Shown here: in pieces, positions 8,689-19,056 of the stretch | Layout of the letters: every line of letters starts with the position of its first letter | How positions within the stretch are numbered: the stretch's first letter is position 1 | Notes under the pieces: model-generated | Database searches by the model: none | The model's input: only the letters and a program-made list of their open reading frames with translations | What the model was told of the DNA's origin: nothing | Made by a program: the position numbers and the translations under genes | Origin: Bartonella vinsonii subsp. vinsonii | GTDB lineage: Bacteria > Pseudomonadota > Alphaproteobacteria > Rhizobiales > Rhizobiaceae | Length of the DNA: 64,000 bases | Assembly (NCBI RefSeq): GCF_902825235.1 | Contig: NZ_CADEAJ010000001.1 | Span: 375,096 to 439,095, forward strand | Reading direction: 5' to 3'

Positions 8689-9729
8689 TTGGCCCAGAAA
8701 AAAGCGCATGAAGTTGACCATTTCCTAGCGCGTCTTTCGCGTACTTTTCCTATCGTTCTCATTTACGGTCCAGATCGTGGTCTTGTTTGTGAACGCGCAC
8801 AGCGTTTTGCTAAGCTTACGCAGGTGGCAATAGAAGATCCATTTTCAACGGTTCGTTTGGATGCTGCTGAGATTGATAAAGATCCTGCCCGTTTGGGAAA
8901 TGAAGCGCGTACTTTATCACTCTTCGGGGGTGATCGTTTGATATGGGTTTCTAATGGTGCTAACCAGAAAGGTTTTCTTACAGCTTTGAAGCTTTTAATT
9001 GAGGAACCACCAGAAGCGTGTTTTATTCTCATTGAAGCGGGAGATTTGAAAAAAGGAACAGGATTGCGCAATGTTGTTGAAACGGCATCAATAGCAATGG
9101 CTCTCCCCTGTTTTGCAGATGATGCTCGTTCTCTTGATGGATTGATTGATGAGGTTTTGGGACATTTTAAGAAAACCCTTTCTTTGGATGCACGAAAGTG
9201 GTTGCACGAAAGTTTGGGAGGGGACCGTCTTGTATCACGTAGTGAATTAGAAAAGCTTTGTCTTTACGCTTCTGATGTCCGTATGACTCTTGAAGATGTA
9301 AAAGCGATTGTAAGCAACGTGAGTGCTCTTTCTCTCGATGAAGTGGTTGATGCGCTGTTGCTGGGAGATATCGCAGGATTTGAAGCCCATTTTAGCCGAT
9401 ATGCAGCAATGCACGGTACAGTTTTTTTTATTTTGAGTACCGCACAAAGGCATTTTCAGCAATTACAACTCTTGCGTTATCAAGTGGAGGTTGAAGGGAA
9501 ATCTCCTTCTACAGTGATTTCTCAGGCACGTCCCCCCATTTTTTTTCAACGGAAAAGAACAGTGGAGCAAGCTTTAAGATATTGGAAATTAGAACATATT
9601 TCCTATGCAATGGAAAGAATTCAAAGTGCTGTTTTAGAAAGCCGTAAAAATTCGTCTTTAGGGGAGGCTATCATTCGTCAGGTTTTGCTGGGCCTTACAA
9701 TTGCTGCACGGCGCCAAATGGCTGCTTAA
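8689..9729 (+). CDS. holA: DNA polymerase III delta subunit
   Basis: A 346-residue HolA protein, the clamp-loader wrench that opens the beta sliding clamp. The N-terminal part carries the family pattern VLIYGPDRGLVCERA and an AAA-like fold without a working Walker A. The middle shows the RLVSRSELEKLCLY helix region and the C-terminal collar domain follows. Start is TTG at 8689, four bases after the upstream ATPase stop. In many rhizobia holA follows lptE; here it follows an ABC importer. Confidence 0.87.
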   Translation: MAQKKAHEVDHFLARLSRTFPIVLIYGPDRGLVCERAQRFAKLTQVAIEDPFSTVRLDAAEIDKDPARLGNEARTLSLFGGDRLIWVSNGANQKGFLTALKLLIEEPPEACFILIEAGDLKKGTGLRNVVETASIAMALPCFADDARSLDGLIDEVLGHFKKTLSLDARKWLHESLGGDRLVSRSELEKLCLYASDVRMTLEDVKAIVSNVSALSLDEVVDALLLGDIAGFEAHFSRYAAMHGTVFFILSTAQRHFQQLQLLRYQVEVEGKSPSTVISQARPPIFFQRKRTVEQALRYWKLEHISYAMERIQSAVLESRKNSSLGEAIIRQVLLGLTIAARRQMAA

Positions 9730-10057
9730 AATATGTAGTCGTTTATGATGGTTTATTTGAAGACCTTAAAAATTTTATGAAGTAAATATTGTTTTCTTAT
9801 AAAATTTGTTTGTTTTTTTGAAAAATAAAAGGGGTGCTCTTAAAATGGTAAATAGGGCATAGGTTTCTTCTATCATTCATTTTTTGTGCATTTTTTAGGT
9901 AAAAATGATCTTTTAGTGGTTTGCTTAAGCGATTATTGGGGGCGTGTGACTTTCATTATTTCTTCTTTTGTCGGTTGTGGTTTTTAAAATGTTTGATAGA
10001 TAGATCTTGAATAAACAGAGAGGCAAATTGTGGTTTTGTTACCATTAAAGGTGAAAG
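9730..10057. other. Spacer between holA and the tyrA/tyrC-like gene
   Basis: 328 AT-rich bases. I see no gene, RNA fold or clear terminator in it; hisC, which often precedes this dehydrogenase in rhizobia, is absent. Confidence 0.4.
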
Positions 10058-10990
10058 ATGCTCCATATCCAATTTGAAAAAATAGCCCTCATAGGGATTG
10101 GTCTTATTGGCTCTTCTTTGGCAAGAGTGATTAAAAAGAAAAATCTCGCAGCTCAAATTTCTATCGCAACGCGGCGGCAAGAGACATTGAAGAGAGCGCG
10201 TGAGTTGGAACTTGGGGATTTTTATACAACCGATAATGCAGAAGCTGTTAAAGGAGCAGATTTAGTGATTATTTCTGTTCCTGTTGGGGCGAGCGTGGAG
10301 GTGGCAAAAAACATTCGTGATCATTTAAAGCCGAGGGCGATTGTGAGTGATGTTGGTTCTACGAAAGCGTTGGTCATTGCAGAAATGGCACCTTTATTAC
10401 CAAAATTCGTTCATTTTATTCCTGGTCACCCGATTGCGGGAACAGAATATTCAGGGCCTGATGCCGGTTTTGCTGATTTGTTTATGAATCGCTGGTGTAT
10501 TTTAACGCCTTTTGCTGAAAGTGATGTTGCAGCTATAGCAAAATTGACAGCGTTTTGGGAGGCTTGTGGTGCGCGGGTCGAGAAGATGGATGCGAAACAT
10601 CATGATCTTGTTTTGGCTATTGTTTCCCATTTGCCGCATTTGATTGCTTATAATACTGTTGGAACGGCTAGTGATTTAGAAAAAGTGACGAACTCCGAAG
10701 TGATTGCTTATTCCGCTTCAGGATTTCGTGATTTTACACGTTTGGCTTCTTCTGATCCTGTTATGTGGCGCGATATTTGTTTGCATAATAAAGATGCTAT
10801 TTTGGAAATGTTGAGCCGTTTTAGTGAAGGACTTTCTTCTTTGGAACAAGCCATCCGTTTGGGAGATGGTGAGACATTGTTTAACTTTTTTACGCGTACG
10901 CGCGCGGTACGTCGTAATATTATTGAAGCTGGACAGGAAATTGATGCTCCTGATTTTGGGCGCCATAATGTTTCTCAAAAGGGTGAGTGA
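10058..10990 (+). CDS. tyrC: Prephenate/arogenate (cyclohexadienyl) dehydrogenase
   Basis: A 310-residue TyrA-family dehydrogenase, which oxidatively decarboxylates prephenate or arogenate on the way to tyrosine. The NAD-binding motif is GIGLIGSSLA (about 13-22), followed by the conserved VGSTK and the HPIAGTEYSG segment that holds the catalytic histidine, with the SHLPHLIAY helix after it. There is no fused chorismate mutase or ACT domain; a separate AroQ mutase is at 35963. The symbol is by analogy with rhizobial tyrC; substrate preference is not visible. Confidence 0.88.
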   Translation: MLHIQFEKIALIGIGLIGSSLARVIKKKNLAAQISIATRRQETLKRARELELGDFYTTDNAEAVKGADLVIISVPVGASVEVAKNIRDHLKPRAIVSDVGSTKALVIAEMAPLLPKFVHFIPGHPIAGTEYSGPDAGFADLFMNRWCILTPFAESDVAAIAKLTAFWEACGARVEKMDAKHHDLVLAIVSHLPHLIAYNTVGTASDLEKVTNSEVIAYSASGFRDFTRLASSDPVMWRDICLHNKDAILEMLSRFSEGLSSLEQAIRLGDGETLFNFFTRTRAVRRNIIEAGQEIDAPDFGRHNVSQKGE

Positions 10991-11255
10991 AAAAGCGTTT
11001 TATTGAATTACGCTGGTTTTTTTAGAGATGCGTTACCTATTTTATCGACATATTGATAGTTGCATGTACGCATCTTTATCATCTTTGGATCTTGACAAGG
11101 AGGATTTGTTGCATTGTTCTTTTCAGTTTCGCTACAGAGTGAAGCTTGACTATACAGATCATTGCCTTTTATAGTGGGAAATGTTTTTTTAAGTTTGATG
11201 ATTTTTGTGAAGCTTGGAGTGATTAAGAAAGGGTGTTATCAGAAAGTATTAAGAT

Positions 11256-12110
11256 TTGTTAAAAAATATCTTTTGGTATAGCTATCGTATTCTTGTTAAT
11301 GCAGTAAGTCATTATTGGCGTGATAATGGAAGTGCTTTTGCTAGTCATATTGCATTGTCAGGGCTTTTAGCATTTTTCCCTTTTTTTATTTTTTGGACAT
11401 CTCTTGCTAGTTTTATTGGCGCTTTTACATACACGCCGCAAAAAATCAAAGCTTTGGTACAGTTATTGCCAGATGTCATTGCTGAGCCTTTAACTCAAGA
11501 AATTGTCAATGTTTTGACCATTCAGCGGGGAGGAGTGTTGACAGTTTCTGTCATTGGAGCGGCTTATTTTGCCTCTAATGGAATAGAGGCGTTACGTGCA
11601 GCCTTAAATAAAGCTTATCGTGTTGTTGAACGGCGTAGTTTGTTGTTTTGTCGTTTTCAAAGTTTGTTTTTTGTGATCCTTGGAGCTATTGGTCTTGTTG
11701 TAATCAGCTTTTTGTTGATTTTAGCGCCTTTGCTTCTCAAGATTATGCAAAATCATTCTTTTTTCATGACCGAATATATTGGTGTTATTCGTTTATGGCG
11801 TTACATAATCGCAGCAGTTGTTCTCTTTGTAAGTCTTTTGATTGTTCATAAATGGCTACCAGCAGAGCGACGGAAATTTATAGAGATTTTACCAGGAATC
11901 GTTGTCACAATGTTGGTGTGGTTTATGGCTTCTATTGCTTTTGCGCAATATTTGACAATGTTTGATTATATTTCTACCTATGCGGGGTTAGCATCTATTA
12001 TGGTTGCCATAATATTTCTTTACATATTAAGCGCAATTTTTATTTTTGGCGCGGAAATAAACGCGGCGATAATGTTTTATCGCAAGCATTTGCAACATTC
12101 AGATGATTGA
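11256..12110 (+). CDS. YihY/BrkB-family inner membrane protein
   Basis: A 284-residue multi-pass membrane protein with about six hydrophobic helices. The N-terminal pattern (FWYSYRILVNAVSHYWRDNGSAFASHIALSGLLAFFPF) and the C-terminal GAEINAAI motif are typical of the YihY family, formerly described as a tRNA-processing ribonuclease BN or as BrkB. The RNase assignment is a known historical error, so the function should be regarded as unknown. The start is TTG at 11256. It is followed after 13 bases by a YaiI-family gene. Confidence 0.85.
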   Translation: MLKNIFWYSYRILVNAVSHYWRDNGSAFASHIALSGLLAFFPFFIFWTSLASFIGAFTYTPQKIKALVQLLPDVIAEPLTQEIVNVLTIQRGGVLTVSVIGAAYFASNGIEALRAALNKAYRVVERRSLLFCRFQSLFFVILGAIGLVVISFLLILAPLLLKIMQNHSFFMTEYIGVIRLWRYIIAAVVLFVSLLIVHKWLPAERRKFIEILPGIVVTMLVWFMASIAFAQYLTMFDYISTYAGLASIMVAIIFLYILSAIFIFGAEINAAIMFYRKHLQHSDD

Positions 12111-12123
12111 AAGAATTTAGTTA

Positions 12124-12618
12124 TTGCGTGAAAGTCAAGGTACAAATATTCCTATAAAGTCTGCCATTACTTTGTTGATTGATGCCGATGCTTGCCCTGT
12201 AAAAGATGAAGTTTATCGTGTGATGCAACGTTATCAGCTTAAAACATTTGTTGTGGCAAATCGGTTTTTTCCTCTTCCAGATGAACCCCTCATTGAAAGG
12301 GTGGTTGTTTCTGGAGAATTTAATTGTGCTGATGATTGGATTATAGAACATGTGCATGAGGCTAGTGTCGTTATTACCAGTGATATTCCTTTAGCTGCAC
12401 GCGTTGTGAAGGCGGGAGGTTTTTGTCTTTCGCCAACGGGGCGTATTTTTGATGTAAACTCAATTGGTCAAGCCTTGGCAATGCGCAATTTGATGGAAGA
12501 TTTGCGAGGACAGGGTAATATAACAGGTGGTCCGCGTCCCTTCTGTCGCAAAGATCGTTCGGCTTTTTTGTCTGCACTGGATCTCGTTATACAACGTTTA
12601 AAAAGACGCGGTTATTAG
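12124..12618 (+). CDS. YaiI/YqxD (DUF188) family protein
   Basis: A 164-residue protein of the YaiI/YqxD family. The signature IDADACPVKDEVYRV is at about 19-33 and a second conserved block, VITSDIPLAARVVKAG, follows; these acidic positions suggest a PIN-like nuclease fold, but the family has no settled function. The proposed TTG at 12124 is uncertain because family members usually start close to the DADACP motif, so a start a few codons later is possible. The convergent thioredoxin-like gene ends two bases away. Confidence 0.85.
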   Translation: MRESQGTNIPIKSAITLLIDADACPVKDEVYRVMQRYQLKTFVVANRFFPLPDEPLIERVVVSGEFNCADDWIIEHVHEASVVITSDIPLAARVVKAGGFCLSPTGRIFDVNSIGQALAMRNLMEDLRGQGNITGGPRPFCRKDRSAFLSALDLVIQRLKRRGY

Positions 12619-12619
12619 G

Positions 12620-13285
12620 TTAGAGTGCTTCTTTTATGACAGCTCTTATAAGCGCTTTGGCATCGTTATTCGCCCATGGAGCTGCACCGTTGAAAGAAGC
12701 AATGAGATATCCATTTTTATCGATAAGCAATGTAACGGGTAGTCCTAAAGCAAGCCCTTGTTTTCTGACATTGTTGAAAATATCCATTGTTTCATCACGA
12801 TAGTAAAGCAAATTATCGGCATGAATATCTTGTAAAAATTTCTGAATTTTTTCAGGAGAAGCAGTTTTATCAATATTAATAGCTATGACATCAAAGTTTT
12901 CTCCACCAAGTTCACGTTTTAATTGCGCCAATTCTGGCATTTCTGTGCGGCAGGGTGCACACCAAATAGCCCACAGATTGATGAGCATCGGTTTTCCAGT
13001 AAAGTCGTTAAGTTTGTAGTCTTTTCCTTGAATATCTTGGAAAGAGAGTTCTTTCATATCTAAGAGCGTATCTGCAAATCGCATGTGGGTAAAAAAACCG
13101 TTGGCTGCTTTTTTGATCGCCATTATTTTTTCCGCTCGTGCTTTATCGGTGTTTATTGCTTGTACTTTCTTATGAGAGTGGGTTATTGTTGCGTATATAC
13201 TCAAGGCAATAATAAAAGAGGGGAAAATAATAGAAAATAGAAGGAAACGTTGCCTTTTTTTGCTTATAAAAATTTGAGGAAACAT
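12620..13285 (-). CDS. TlpA/CcmG-like membrane-anchored thioredoxin
   Basis: About 221 residues, with an N-terminal membrane anchor (roughly residues 12-34) and a periplasmic thioredoxin domain. The active site is WCAPC and the context [17 protein letters not shown] is typical of TlpA disulfide reductases that keep cytochrome c or cytochrome oxidase partners reduced. Start chosen at ATG 13285, which has AGGAC seven bases upstream; a longer frame from 13327 would overlap the divergent argH start. The 33 bases between this start and argH must hold or overlap both promoters. Confidence 0.88.
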   Translation of the reverse strand: MFPQIFISKKRQRFLLFSIIFPSFIIALSIYATITHSHKKVQAINTDKARAEKIMAIKKAANGFFTHMRFADTLLDMKELSFQDIQGKDYKLNDFTGKPMLINLWAIWCAPCRTEMPELAQLKRELGGENFDVIAINIDKTASPEKIQKFLQDIHADNLLYYRDETMDIFNNVRKQGLALGLPVTLLIDKNGYLIASFNGAAPWANNDAKALIRAVIKEAL

Positions 13286-13318
13286 AATTTTGTCCTTTTC
13301 ACTGGGTGCTTTGAGAGT

Positions 13319-14719
13319 ATGACGCATGAGAAATTAAAAAACCAGATGTGGGGTGGCCGATTTATAGCAGGACCTGCTGCAATTATGGAAAAAATTAACG
13401 CCTCTATTGATTTTGATCAAAAACTTTATCGGCAGGATATTGAAGGTTCACTTGCTCATGCCGCGATGTTGGCACAAACAAAGATTATTTCACAATCAGA
13501 TTATGAAAAAATTGTTCATGGTTTAGAACGTATTCAACAAGAAATTGAGGACGGTACATTTATTTTTTCACGAAAGCTTGAAGATATTCATATGAATATT
13601 GAAGCGCGATTGAATGAATTGATTGGTCCTGTAGCAGGACGTTTGCACACAGCGCGTTCCCGCAATGATCAAGTTGCCGTTGATTTTCGTTTGTGGGTGC
13701 GTGAAGCATCACAGAGAATTGCACAAATTTTGAAAAGATTGATAGAGCAATTGCTTGTTCGAGCAGAACAGCATGTTGAAACCTTTATGCCAGGTTTTAC
13801 GCATTTACAATCGGCACAGCCTGTAACATTTGGTCATTATATGATGGCTTATGTTGAAATGTTTGCTCGAGATTTATCGCGAATGCGTGATGCGGTCGAG
13901 CGAATGAATGAATCCCCTTTGGGAGCTGTTGCTTTGGCAGGAACAAGCTTTCCAATTGATCGTTTTATGACAGCAAAAGCATTAGGTTTTCGAGAACCAA
14001 CACGCAATTCGATTGATAGTGTTTCTGATCGTGATTTTGCCTTGGAATTTTTAAGCGCTGGTGCTCTTTGTGCAACGCATCTTTCGCGTTTAGCCGAAGA
14101 AATTGTCCTATGGTCAAGTGAACAATTTCATTTTATTCGTTTATCGGATGCTTTTTCAACGGGTTCATCCATTATGCCACAAAAAAGAAATCCGGATGCT
14201 GCGGAACTTGTGCGTGCTAAAGTGGGGCGACTCAATGGTGCATTGATGGGTCTGTTAACGGTGATGAAAGGACTGCCCCTTGCTTATTCGAAGGATATGC
14301 AAGAAGACAAGGAATATGTGTTTGATGGAGCTTTGAGTCTAGAATTATCACTGGAAGCAATGATAGGGATTCTTGGTGATTTGCAAGTCAATGAAGATGC
14401 TATGAAACAAGCGGCTGCTTTCGGTTATGCTACCGCAACAGATTTTGCCGATTGGCTTGTACGTGAATTAGGAATTCCTTTTCGTAAAGCACATCATATT
14501 ACTGGGCGGGCTGTCGCACTGGCAGAAAAAAAACAATGCGCTTTGCATGATTTATCATTGGTTGAACTTCAAATGATCTGTCCAGAGATTCATGCAGCAC
14601 TTTTTGACGTTTTGACGGTTGAAAAATCCGTTAAAAGCCGTAAAAGTTTTGGTGGTACGGCACCTTCAGAAGTGCTTTATCAAATTGCTTATTGGAAAAA
14701 ACGCCTTATAACCGCCTGA
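13319..14719 (+). CDS. argH: Argininosuccinate lyase
   Basis: A 466-residue lyase of the fumarase/aspartase superfamily, which releases arginine and fumarate in the last step of arginine synthesis. The superfamily signature [12 protein letters not shown] is intact, as are the [13 protein letters not shown] and the TGFTHLQ-type ([10 protein letters not shown]) motifs. ATG 13319 ([15 protein letters not shown]) fits the family start; upstream in-frame codons would run into the divergent thioredoxin-like gene. It is followed by lptM and lysA, the gene order common in proteobacteria. Confidence 0.95.
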   Translation: MTHEKLKNQMWGGRFIAGPAAIMEKINASIDFDQKLYRQDIEGSLAHAAMLAQTKIISQSDYEKIVHGLERIQQEIEDGTFIFSRKLEDIHMNIEARLNELIGPVAGRLHTARSRNDQVAVDFRLWVREASQRIAQILKRLIEQLLVRAEQHVETFMPGFTHLQSAQPVTFGHYMMAYVEMFARDLSRMRDAVERMNESPLGAVALAGTSFPIDRFMTAKALGFREPTRNSIDSVSDRDFALEFLSAGALCATHLSRLAEEIVLWSSEQFHFIRLSDAFSTGSSIMPQKRNPDAAELVRAKVGRLNGALMGLLTVMKGLPLAYSKDMQEDKEYVFDGALSLELSLEAMIGILGDLQVNEDAMKQAAAFGYATATDFADWLVRELGIPFRKAHHITGRAVALAEKKQCALHDLSLVELQMICPEIHAALFDVLTVEKSVKSRKSFGGTAPSEVLYQIAYWKKRLITA

Positions 14720-14777
14720 AGGGTTGGATTGTAAATTCAAAAAATAAAAGAAATGTCGATAGGAGGGAAGAGGGCGT

Positions 14778-14957
14778 ATGAAAATCATTTTGAAGAATTT
14801 AACAATTGTTCTTTGGGGGAGTGTTATGATCGTTGGGTGTGGGCGCAAAGGGGCATTAGAATTGCCTCCTGCGACAATGATGGATTCTTCGAAAGAAGCC
14901 TCCGTTTCTCAAAGCAAAGCAGATAAACCTTTTATTCTCGATCGATTGATACAATAG
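14778..14957 (+). CDS. lptM: Small lipoprotein LptM (YifL-like)
   Basis: A 59-residue gene between argH and lysA. It has a short hydrophobic signal peptide ending in the lipobox VGC and, right after the Cys at residue 21, the family hallmark GRKGALELPP, matching the GxKGPLxxP pattern of LptM. In E. coli LptM helps the LptD-LptE lipopolysaccharide translocon mature and form correct disulfides at the outer membrane. A ribosome site (AGGAGGG, 14761-14767) lies ten bases before the ATG. Its position directly before lysA is conserved in many proteobacteria. Confidence 0.85.
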   Translation: MKIILKNLTIVLWGSVMIVGCGRKGALELPPATMMDSSKEASVSQSKADKPFILDRLIQ

Positions 14958-14965
14958 AGGTTTTT

Positions 14966-16240
14966 ATGCATTTTTTTTCTTATCGTCAGGATGTACTCCA
15001 CGTTGAAGATCTTTCGCTTTTGGAACTTGCGCGGGATGTTGGAACACCTTTTTATTGCTATTCAGCCAATGCACTCCTTGCACATCTTAAAGACTATCAG
15101 AATGCATTTCGAGATGTGCCTAGTTTGATTGCTTATGCGGTTAAAGCGAATTCTAATCAAGCGGTTTTACGGCTTCTAGCGAATCATGGAGCGGGAGCGG
15201 ATGTGGTTTCAGAAGGAGAACTACGGCGTGTTCTTGCTGTTGGTATTCCTGCTCATCGCGTTGTTTATTCTGGTGTGGGTAAAAAAGTTGAAGAGATGGA
15301 TTTTGCTCTTGCACAGGATATTTGTTGTTTTAACGTTGAATCAGAATCAGAACTTGAACAATTATCAGCGCGGGCTGTTGCTCTTTCAAAAACAGCACGT
15401 GTTTCTTTGCGCATTAATCCGAATGTGGATGCTAAAACCCATAAGAAGATTACAACGGGCAAGTCCGAAAATAAATTTGGTATTCCACTCCTGTTGGCTA
15501 AGGATGCTTATAAAAAAGCAACCCAATTGCCTGGTCTTGATGTTTGTGGTGTTGATCTCCATATTGGTAGCCAAATTTGTGACTTAAAGCCCTTTGAAGA
15601 TGCATTTGTGATTGCTGCAGATTTTGTGCGCCAATTATGGAATGATGGGTATGCAATAACCCATGTCGACATTGGGGGAGGGCTTGGTATTCCTTATGGT
15701 CATGAGCAGCATCCAATACCTTCTCCTTTTGATTATGCGGCACTGGTAAAAAAACATATTGCTCCCTTAGGGATTCATATTATCCTAGAGCCTGGGCGCA
15801 GTATTGTTGGGGACGCCGGTGTGTTGGTGACATCTGTTTTGTATTTAAAGAAAGGTGAAGGACGCAATTTTGTTATTGTTGATGCGGCAATGAATGATTT
15901 TATGCGTCCCACACTTTATGATGCGTGGCAGAATGTGATACCGGTGGAGAAAGCGCCGATGAAGGCTCCATTGATCAATGTAGATGTTGTTGGTCCTGTT
16001 TGTGAAACAGGGGATTATTTGGCATTAAATCGCTCCATGCCGATTGTTTCGGCAGGCGATTTTCTAGCCATTACGGGAGCAGGTGCTTATGGTGCGGTGA
16101 TGTCGAGTACCTACAATAGTCGACTTTTGGTACCAGAAGTTCTCGTTCAGGATATGCGTTATGCAGTTGTTCGTCCGCGTCTTGATTATGCTCAATTGAT
16201 AGGTTGTGATCATATTCCAGATTGGATTGAACATTGTTAA
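14966..16240 (+). CDS. lysA: Diaminopimelate decarboxylase
   Basis: A 424-residue PLP enzyme (alanine racemase-like barrel plus C-terminal beta domain) that makes lysine from meso-diaminopimelate. The PLP lysine is in IAYAVKANSN (about residue 58), the phosphate-binding GGGLGIPY and the EPGRSIVG motif are present, and CETGD near residue 350 is the second active-site element supplied across the dimer. It starts eight bases after the lptM stop and closes the argH-lptM-lysA set. Confidence 0.95.
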   Translation: MHFFSYRQDVLHVEDLSLLELARDVGTPFYCYSANALLAHLKDYQNAFRDVPSLIAYAVKANSNQAVLRLLANHGAGADVVSEGELRRVLAVGIPAHRVVYSGVGKKVEEMDFALAQDICCFNVESESELEQLSARAVALSKTARVSLRINPNVDAKTHKKITTGKSENKFGIPLLLAKDAYKKATQLPGLDVCGVDLHIGSQICDLKPFEDAFVIAADFVRQLWNDGYAITHVDIGGGLGIPYGHEQHPIPSPFDYAALVKKHIAPLGIHIILEPGRSIVGDAGVLVTSVLYLKKGEGRNFVIVDAAMNDFMRPTLYDAWQNVIPVEKAPMKAPLINVDVVGPVCETGDYLALNRSMPIVSAGDFLAITGAGAYGAVMSSTYNSRLLVPEVLVQDMRYAVVRPRLDYAQLIGCDHIPDWIEHC

Positions 16241-16614
16241 GCATTCTTGGTCTTATTTTTACTAAAGTTTGGTGAAACAGTTTCGTGTCTGAAAATTATT
16301 TTATGTGTGGTTTATCAGGAGTGTCATAAAATATTTTTCTTCAGTACAGTAATAAGGTGCATTCATGCAGAGTGAAAATCTATTTAATTTCAGTTTTCTT
16401 TTGCGTCAACCAAGTGTAAAAGTATAAAGTTGAACGTAATATTCAGGGTAAGATTTGCTCAGAGGGTCTATGAATCACACAAGTGATTAGCGGGTAGGAC
16501 TTCTCTCGAGAGAAACCAATCTGATTACAGATGGGTGCTGGTTAAGAATCTTCATCTTTTAAAGTGAGGAGGAGATTAAGATCTCAGTTCACCGTTGTAA
16601 AAGGGGACACATGC
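16241..16614 (+). promoter_or_regulatory. Long leader with three successive hairpins before the DUF4175 gene
   Basis: A stretch of about 370 bases with no confident gene. Three stem-loops follow one another: 16473-16488 (AATCAC/GTGATT), 16501-16514 (TTCTCTC/GAGAGAA) and a two-part stem 16514-16543 (AACCA-ATCTG/CAGAT...TGGTT). A 20-codon mini-frame with AAGG before its ATG lies at 16365-16427. No family was recognised; it could be an untranslated leader or a small RNA. Confidence 0.35.
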
Positions 16615-16620
16615 TTGTCT

Positions 16621-19056
16621 ATGAGAAATGAAAACATCAAAAGTTTTGCAAGGATAAAACTTTTGTATGCACGCGTTTTGATGTGGTTTATCCTCTCATT
16701 TGAGCGGATATGGATACGGTTGTTGCCGTTTTTCTTAGTTCTCAGTCTTTTTTGTTCGCTTAGTTGGTTCGGTATTTTTGGAATTCTGGGTTATTGGCTA
16801 CATTTGCTTTTACTCGGGATTATACTTTTTTTGGCTGTAGGGAGCTTGTTTTTTCTTATTCATTTTCGCTTTCCTACAATGAGAGAAGTTGATCAGCGTC
16901 TTGAACAAGAAAACGGTCTTAAAAATCAACCTTTAAGCGTTCAAACAGATCGTTTGTGTCTTGAGAATGATGAAGATTTTAGTGCTCTTGTTTGGCGTGA
17001 ACATCAACGCCGTATGGCAGAACAATTATACCCTTTAAAAACCGGATTTATCTATCCTAATAGTGCAATTTGTGATCCTCTGGCTCTCAGAGCTTTATGT
17101 GCTCTCCTTTTTGTGTGTGCTTTTAGTTTTTCTTTTGGCTCGTTAGGAGGACGTTTGGCAGATGCGTTCGATTTACGCCCTCTGGTCGATGAAGCATCAA
17201 TGCGGATTGATGCTTGGGTAACGCCACCTGCTTATACAGGCGTTGCACCTCTTTATTTAACACAAGGTGAAGAAAAACAACTTGCGGTTCCTGAAGGAAG
17301 TGATGTGGTTGTACGTGTTACTAATGGTGCCGGTGTTACAGTGAAAGCAAACTCTGAAGAGGACGCACAGGAAATTCTGTTTTCTAAGAAAAACGAAAAG
17401 GTGGCTTTGAATGATCCCATCATTCAGTTTGAAACACGCTTAGAACGTTCAATGAATTTAGAAGTGTTATCGCGGCATAAAAAACAGCAATGGCATTTGC
17501 AAATGATTAAAGATCAGGTTCCGACAATTCGTTGGTTAGAAAAACCAGGGCGGATTTTGACGGGTTCATTAGAACTTCAGTATGAGCTGGATGATGATTA
17601 TGGAGTGACAAAGGCTTTTGTTGAAATAGGACCTTTTTTTAATCAGCGTAAAGGCGCTTCTTCTCTTTATGAGGCACCTGAAATAAAGCTTCTTCTACCG
17701 CGTGGCGGAAAAGGTAAAATGCGAACGGTCCAAGATGTATCGGCCCATCCATGGGCTGGTTCAGAAGTCAAAATTACTTTGGTGGCAGAAGATGGTGCAG
17801 GACAGAAAGGGCGTAGCAAAACTTTTGTTATGACCTTACCACAACGTGTTTTTTCGAATCCTGTTGCCCGCGCAGTGAGTGAATTGCGTCGTTTATTGGC
17901 TCTTGATGCTTTAGCACAAGAGCGTGTACTCGATATGCTGTCTGCTTTGCTTGTGCGTCCAGAAGATGGGCTTAAAAATATCACACATTTTCTTGCTCTA
18001 CAGAGTGCATGGACAAGACTTTCTATGGCAGAAACAGAAGATGATTTGCGTAATGTGGTCGATTATTTATGGCAGATTGCTTTGGGTATTGAAGATAATC
18101 AACTCGAATCCGTTCAGAAAAATTTAAAACAAGCGCAAGCGGCTTTACGTGATGCTCTTCGTTATGGTGCTCCAGATACAGAAATTGAACGGCTTATGGC
18201 AGATTTACGCCAAGCTATGGATGATTATATTCACGCTTTGGCTGAAAAAGCACAAGACAAGAGCAATCCCAGCAATCATAATCTTAGTCGTCCCAACTTT
18301 TCTGAGGATTCATTAGAAAAAAAGCTGGATTTAATCGAAGAAATGGCCAAGACGGGTTCCTCTGTAGCAGCTGAACAGTTGTTGGCTGAAATTGAACAGA
18401 CTCTTGATCATTTACAAGTTCAAAAAGGCAATCAAGGTTCCAAGCAAAATCAGAGCCAATCTGCACAAATGAAAGAAAAGATGGATAAGCTTGGAGATTT
18501 AATGCGTCGTCAACAGGAAATTCTTAATGAAACACACCAATTAGAAATGGAACAACGACGGGGAGAAAATGGACCAGAAAAGCAAAAAAAATCTTTACAA
18601 AAACGTCAAGCCGAATTGCAGTCTGAATTATCAACGTTAGAAAAAGAATTATCAGAGCAAGGATTTGAACCAAGTGACGCATTCAAAAAAGCAGAAGAGA
18701 AAATGAACTCTGCAGAAGATGCTCTTGAACATGGAAACAATCAGAAATCCATACAAAATCAGTCAGATGCTTTAGAAGCTTTGCGGCAAGGCGCACAAAA
18801 TGTTTTAGAGAAAATGCGTGAAATGCTTAAAGAATCCGGCGATAGTCAAAATGCTATTCATGATCCTAAAGATCCATTAGGGCGGTCGCTTTCTTCAAAA
18901 CCAGATCAAGAAGGGCAAGAAGGTGTGACACTACCACAAGAAAGTGATCAAATGCGTGCGCGGCGGATTTTAGAAGAAATTCGCAAGCGCCTTGGTAAGG
19001 AGCATATTTTGGAAGAAGAAAAAAACTATCTTGAAAGGTTGCTTCATTTTCATTAA
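16621..19056 (+). CDS. DUF4175/TIGR02302-family large membrane protein
   Basis: A protein of about 811 residues, found in alphaproteobacteria and annotated TIGR02302. It has two membrane helices near the N-terminus (roughly residues 20-70), a third hydrophobic stretch after about 140 residues, an extracytoplasmic middle with the AWVTPPAYTGVAPLYL motif, and a long glutamine/glutamate/lysine-rich coiled coil over the last 250 residues. Function is unknown; homologues resemble a periplasmic scaffold. The start is uncertain: ATG 16621 is preferred, with TTG 16615 (AGGGGA seven bases upstream) and GTG 16564 as alternatives. Confidence 0.8.
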   Translation: MRNENIKSFARIKLLYARVLMWFILSFERIWIRLLPFFLVLSLFCSLSWFGIFGILGYWLHLLLLGIILFLAVGSLFFLIHFRFPTMREVDQRLEQENGLKNQPLSVQTDRLCLENDEDFSALVWREHQRRMAEQLYPLKTGFIYPNSAICDPLALRALCALLFVCAFSFSFGSLGGRLADAFDLRPLVDEASMRIDAWVTPPAYTGVAPLYLTQGEEKQLAVPEGSDVVVRVTNGAGVTVKANSEEDAQEILFSKKNEKVALNDPIIQFETRLERSMNLEVLSRHKKQQWHLQMIKDQVPTIRWLEKPGRILTGSLELQYELDDDYGVTKAFVEIGPFFNQRKGASSLYEAPEIKLLLPRGGKGKMRTVQDVSAHPWAGSEVKITLVAEDGAGQKGRSKTFVMTLPQRVFSNPVARAVSELRRLLALDALAQERVLDMLSALLVRPEDGLKNITHFLALQSAWTRLSMAETEDDLRNVVDYLWQIALGIEDNQLESVQKNLKQAQAALRDALRYGAPDTEIERLMADLRQAMDDYIHALAEKAQDKSNPSNHNLSRPNFSEDSLEKKLDLIEEMAKTGSSVAAEQLLAEIEQTLDHLQVQKGNQGSKQNQSQSAQMKEKMDKLGDLMRRQQEILNETHQLEMEQRRGENGPEKQKKSLQKRQAELQSELSTLEKELSEQGFEPSDAFKKAEEKMNSAEDALEHGNNQKSIQNQSDALEALRQGAQNVLEKMREMLKESGDSQNAIHDPKDPLGRSLSSKPDQEGQEGVTLPQESDQMRARRILEEIRKRLGKEHILEEEKNYLERLLHFH

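Noticed and set aside
11008..11250. About 80 codons open on the minus strand with a protein-like Cys-containing tail (ending GNASLKKPA)
   Set aside because: It has no ATG, GTG or TTG before most of its length and no family I recognise; it may be chance or a distant relic.
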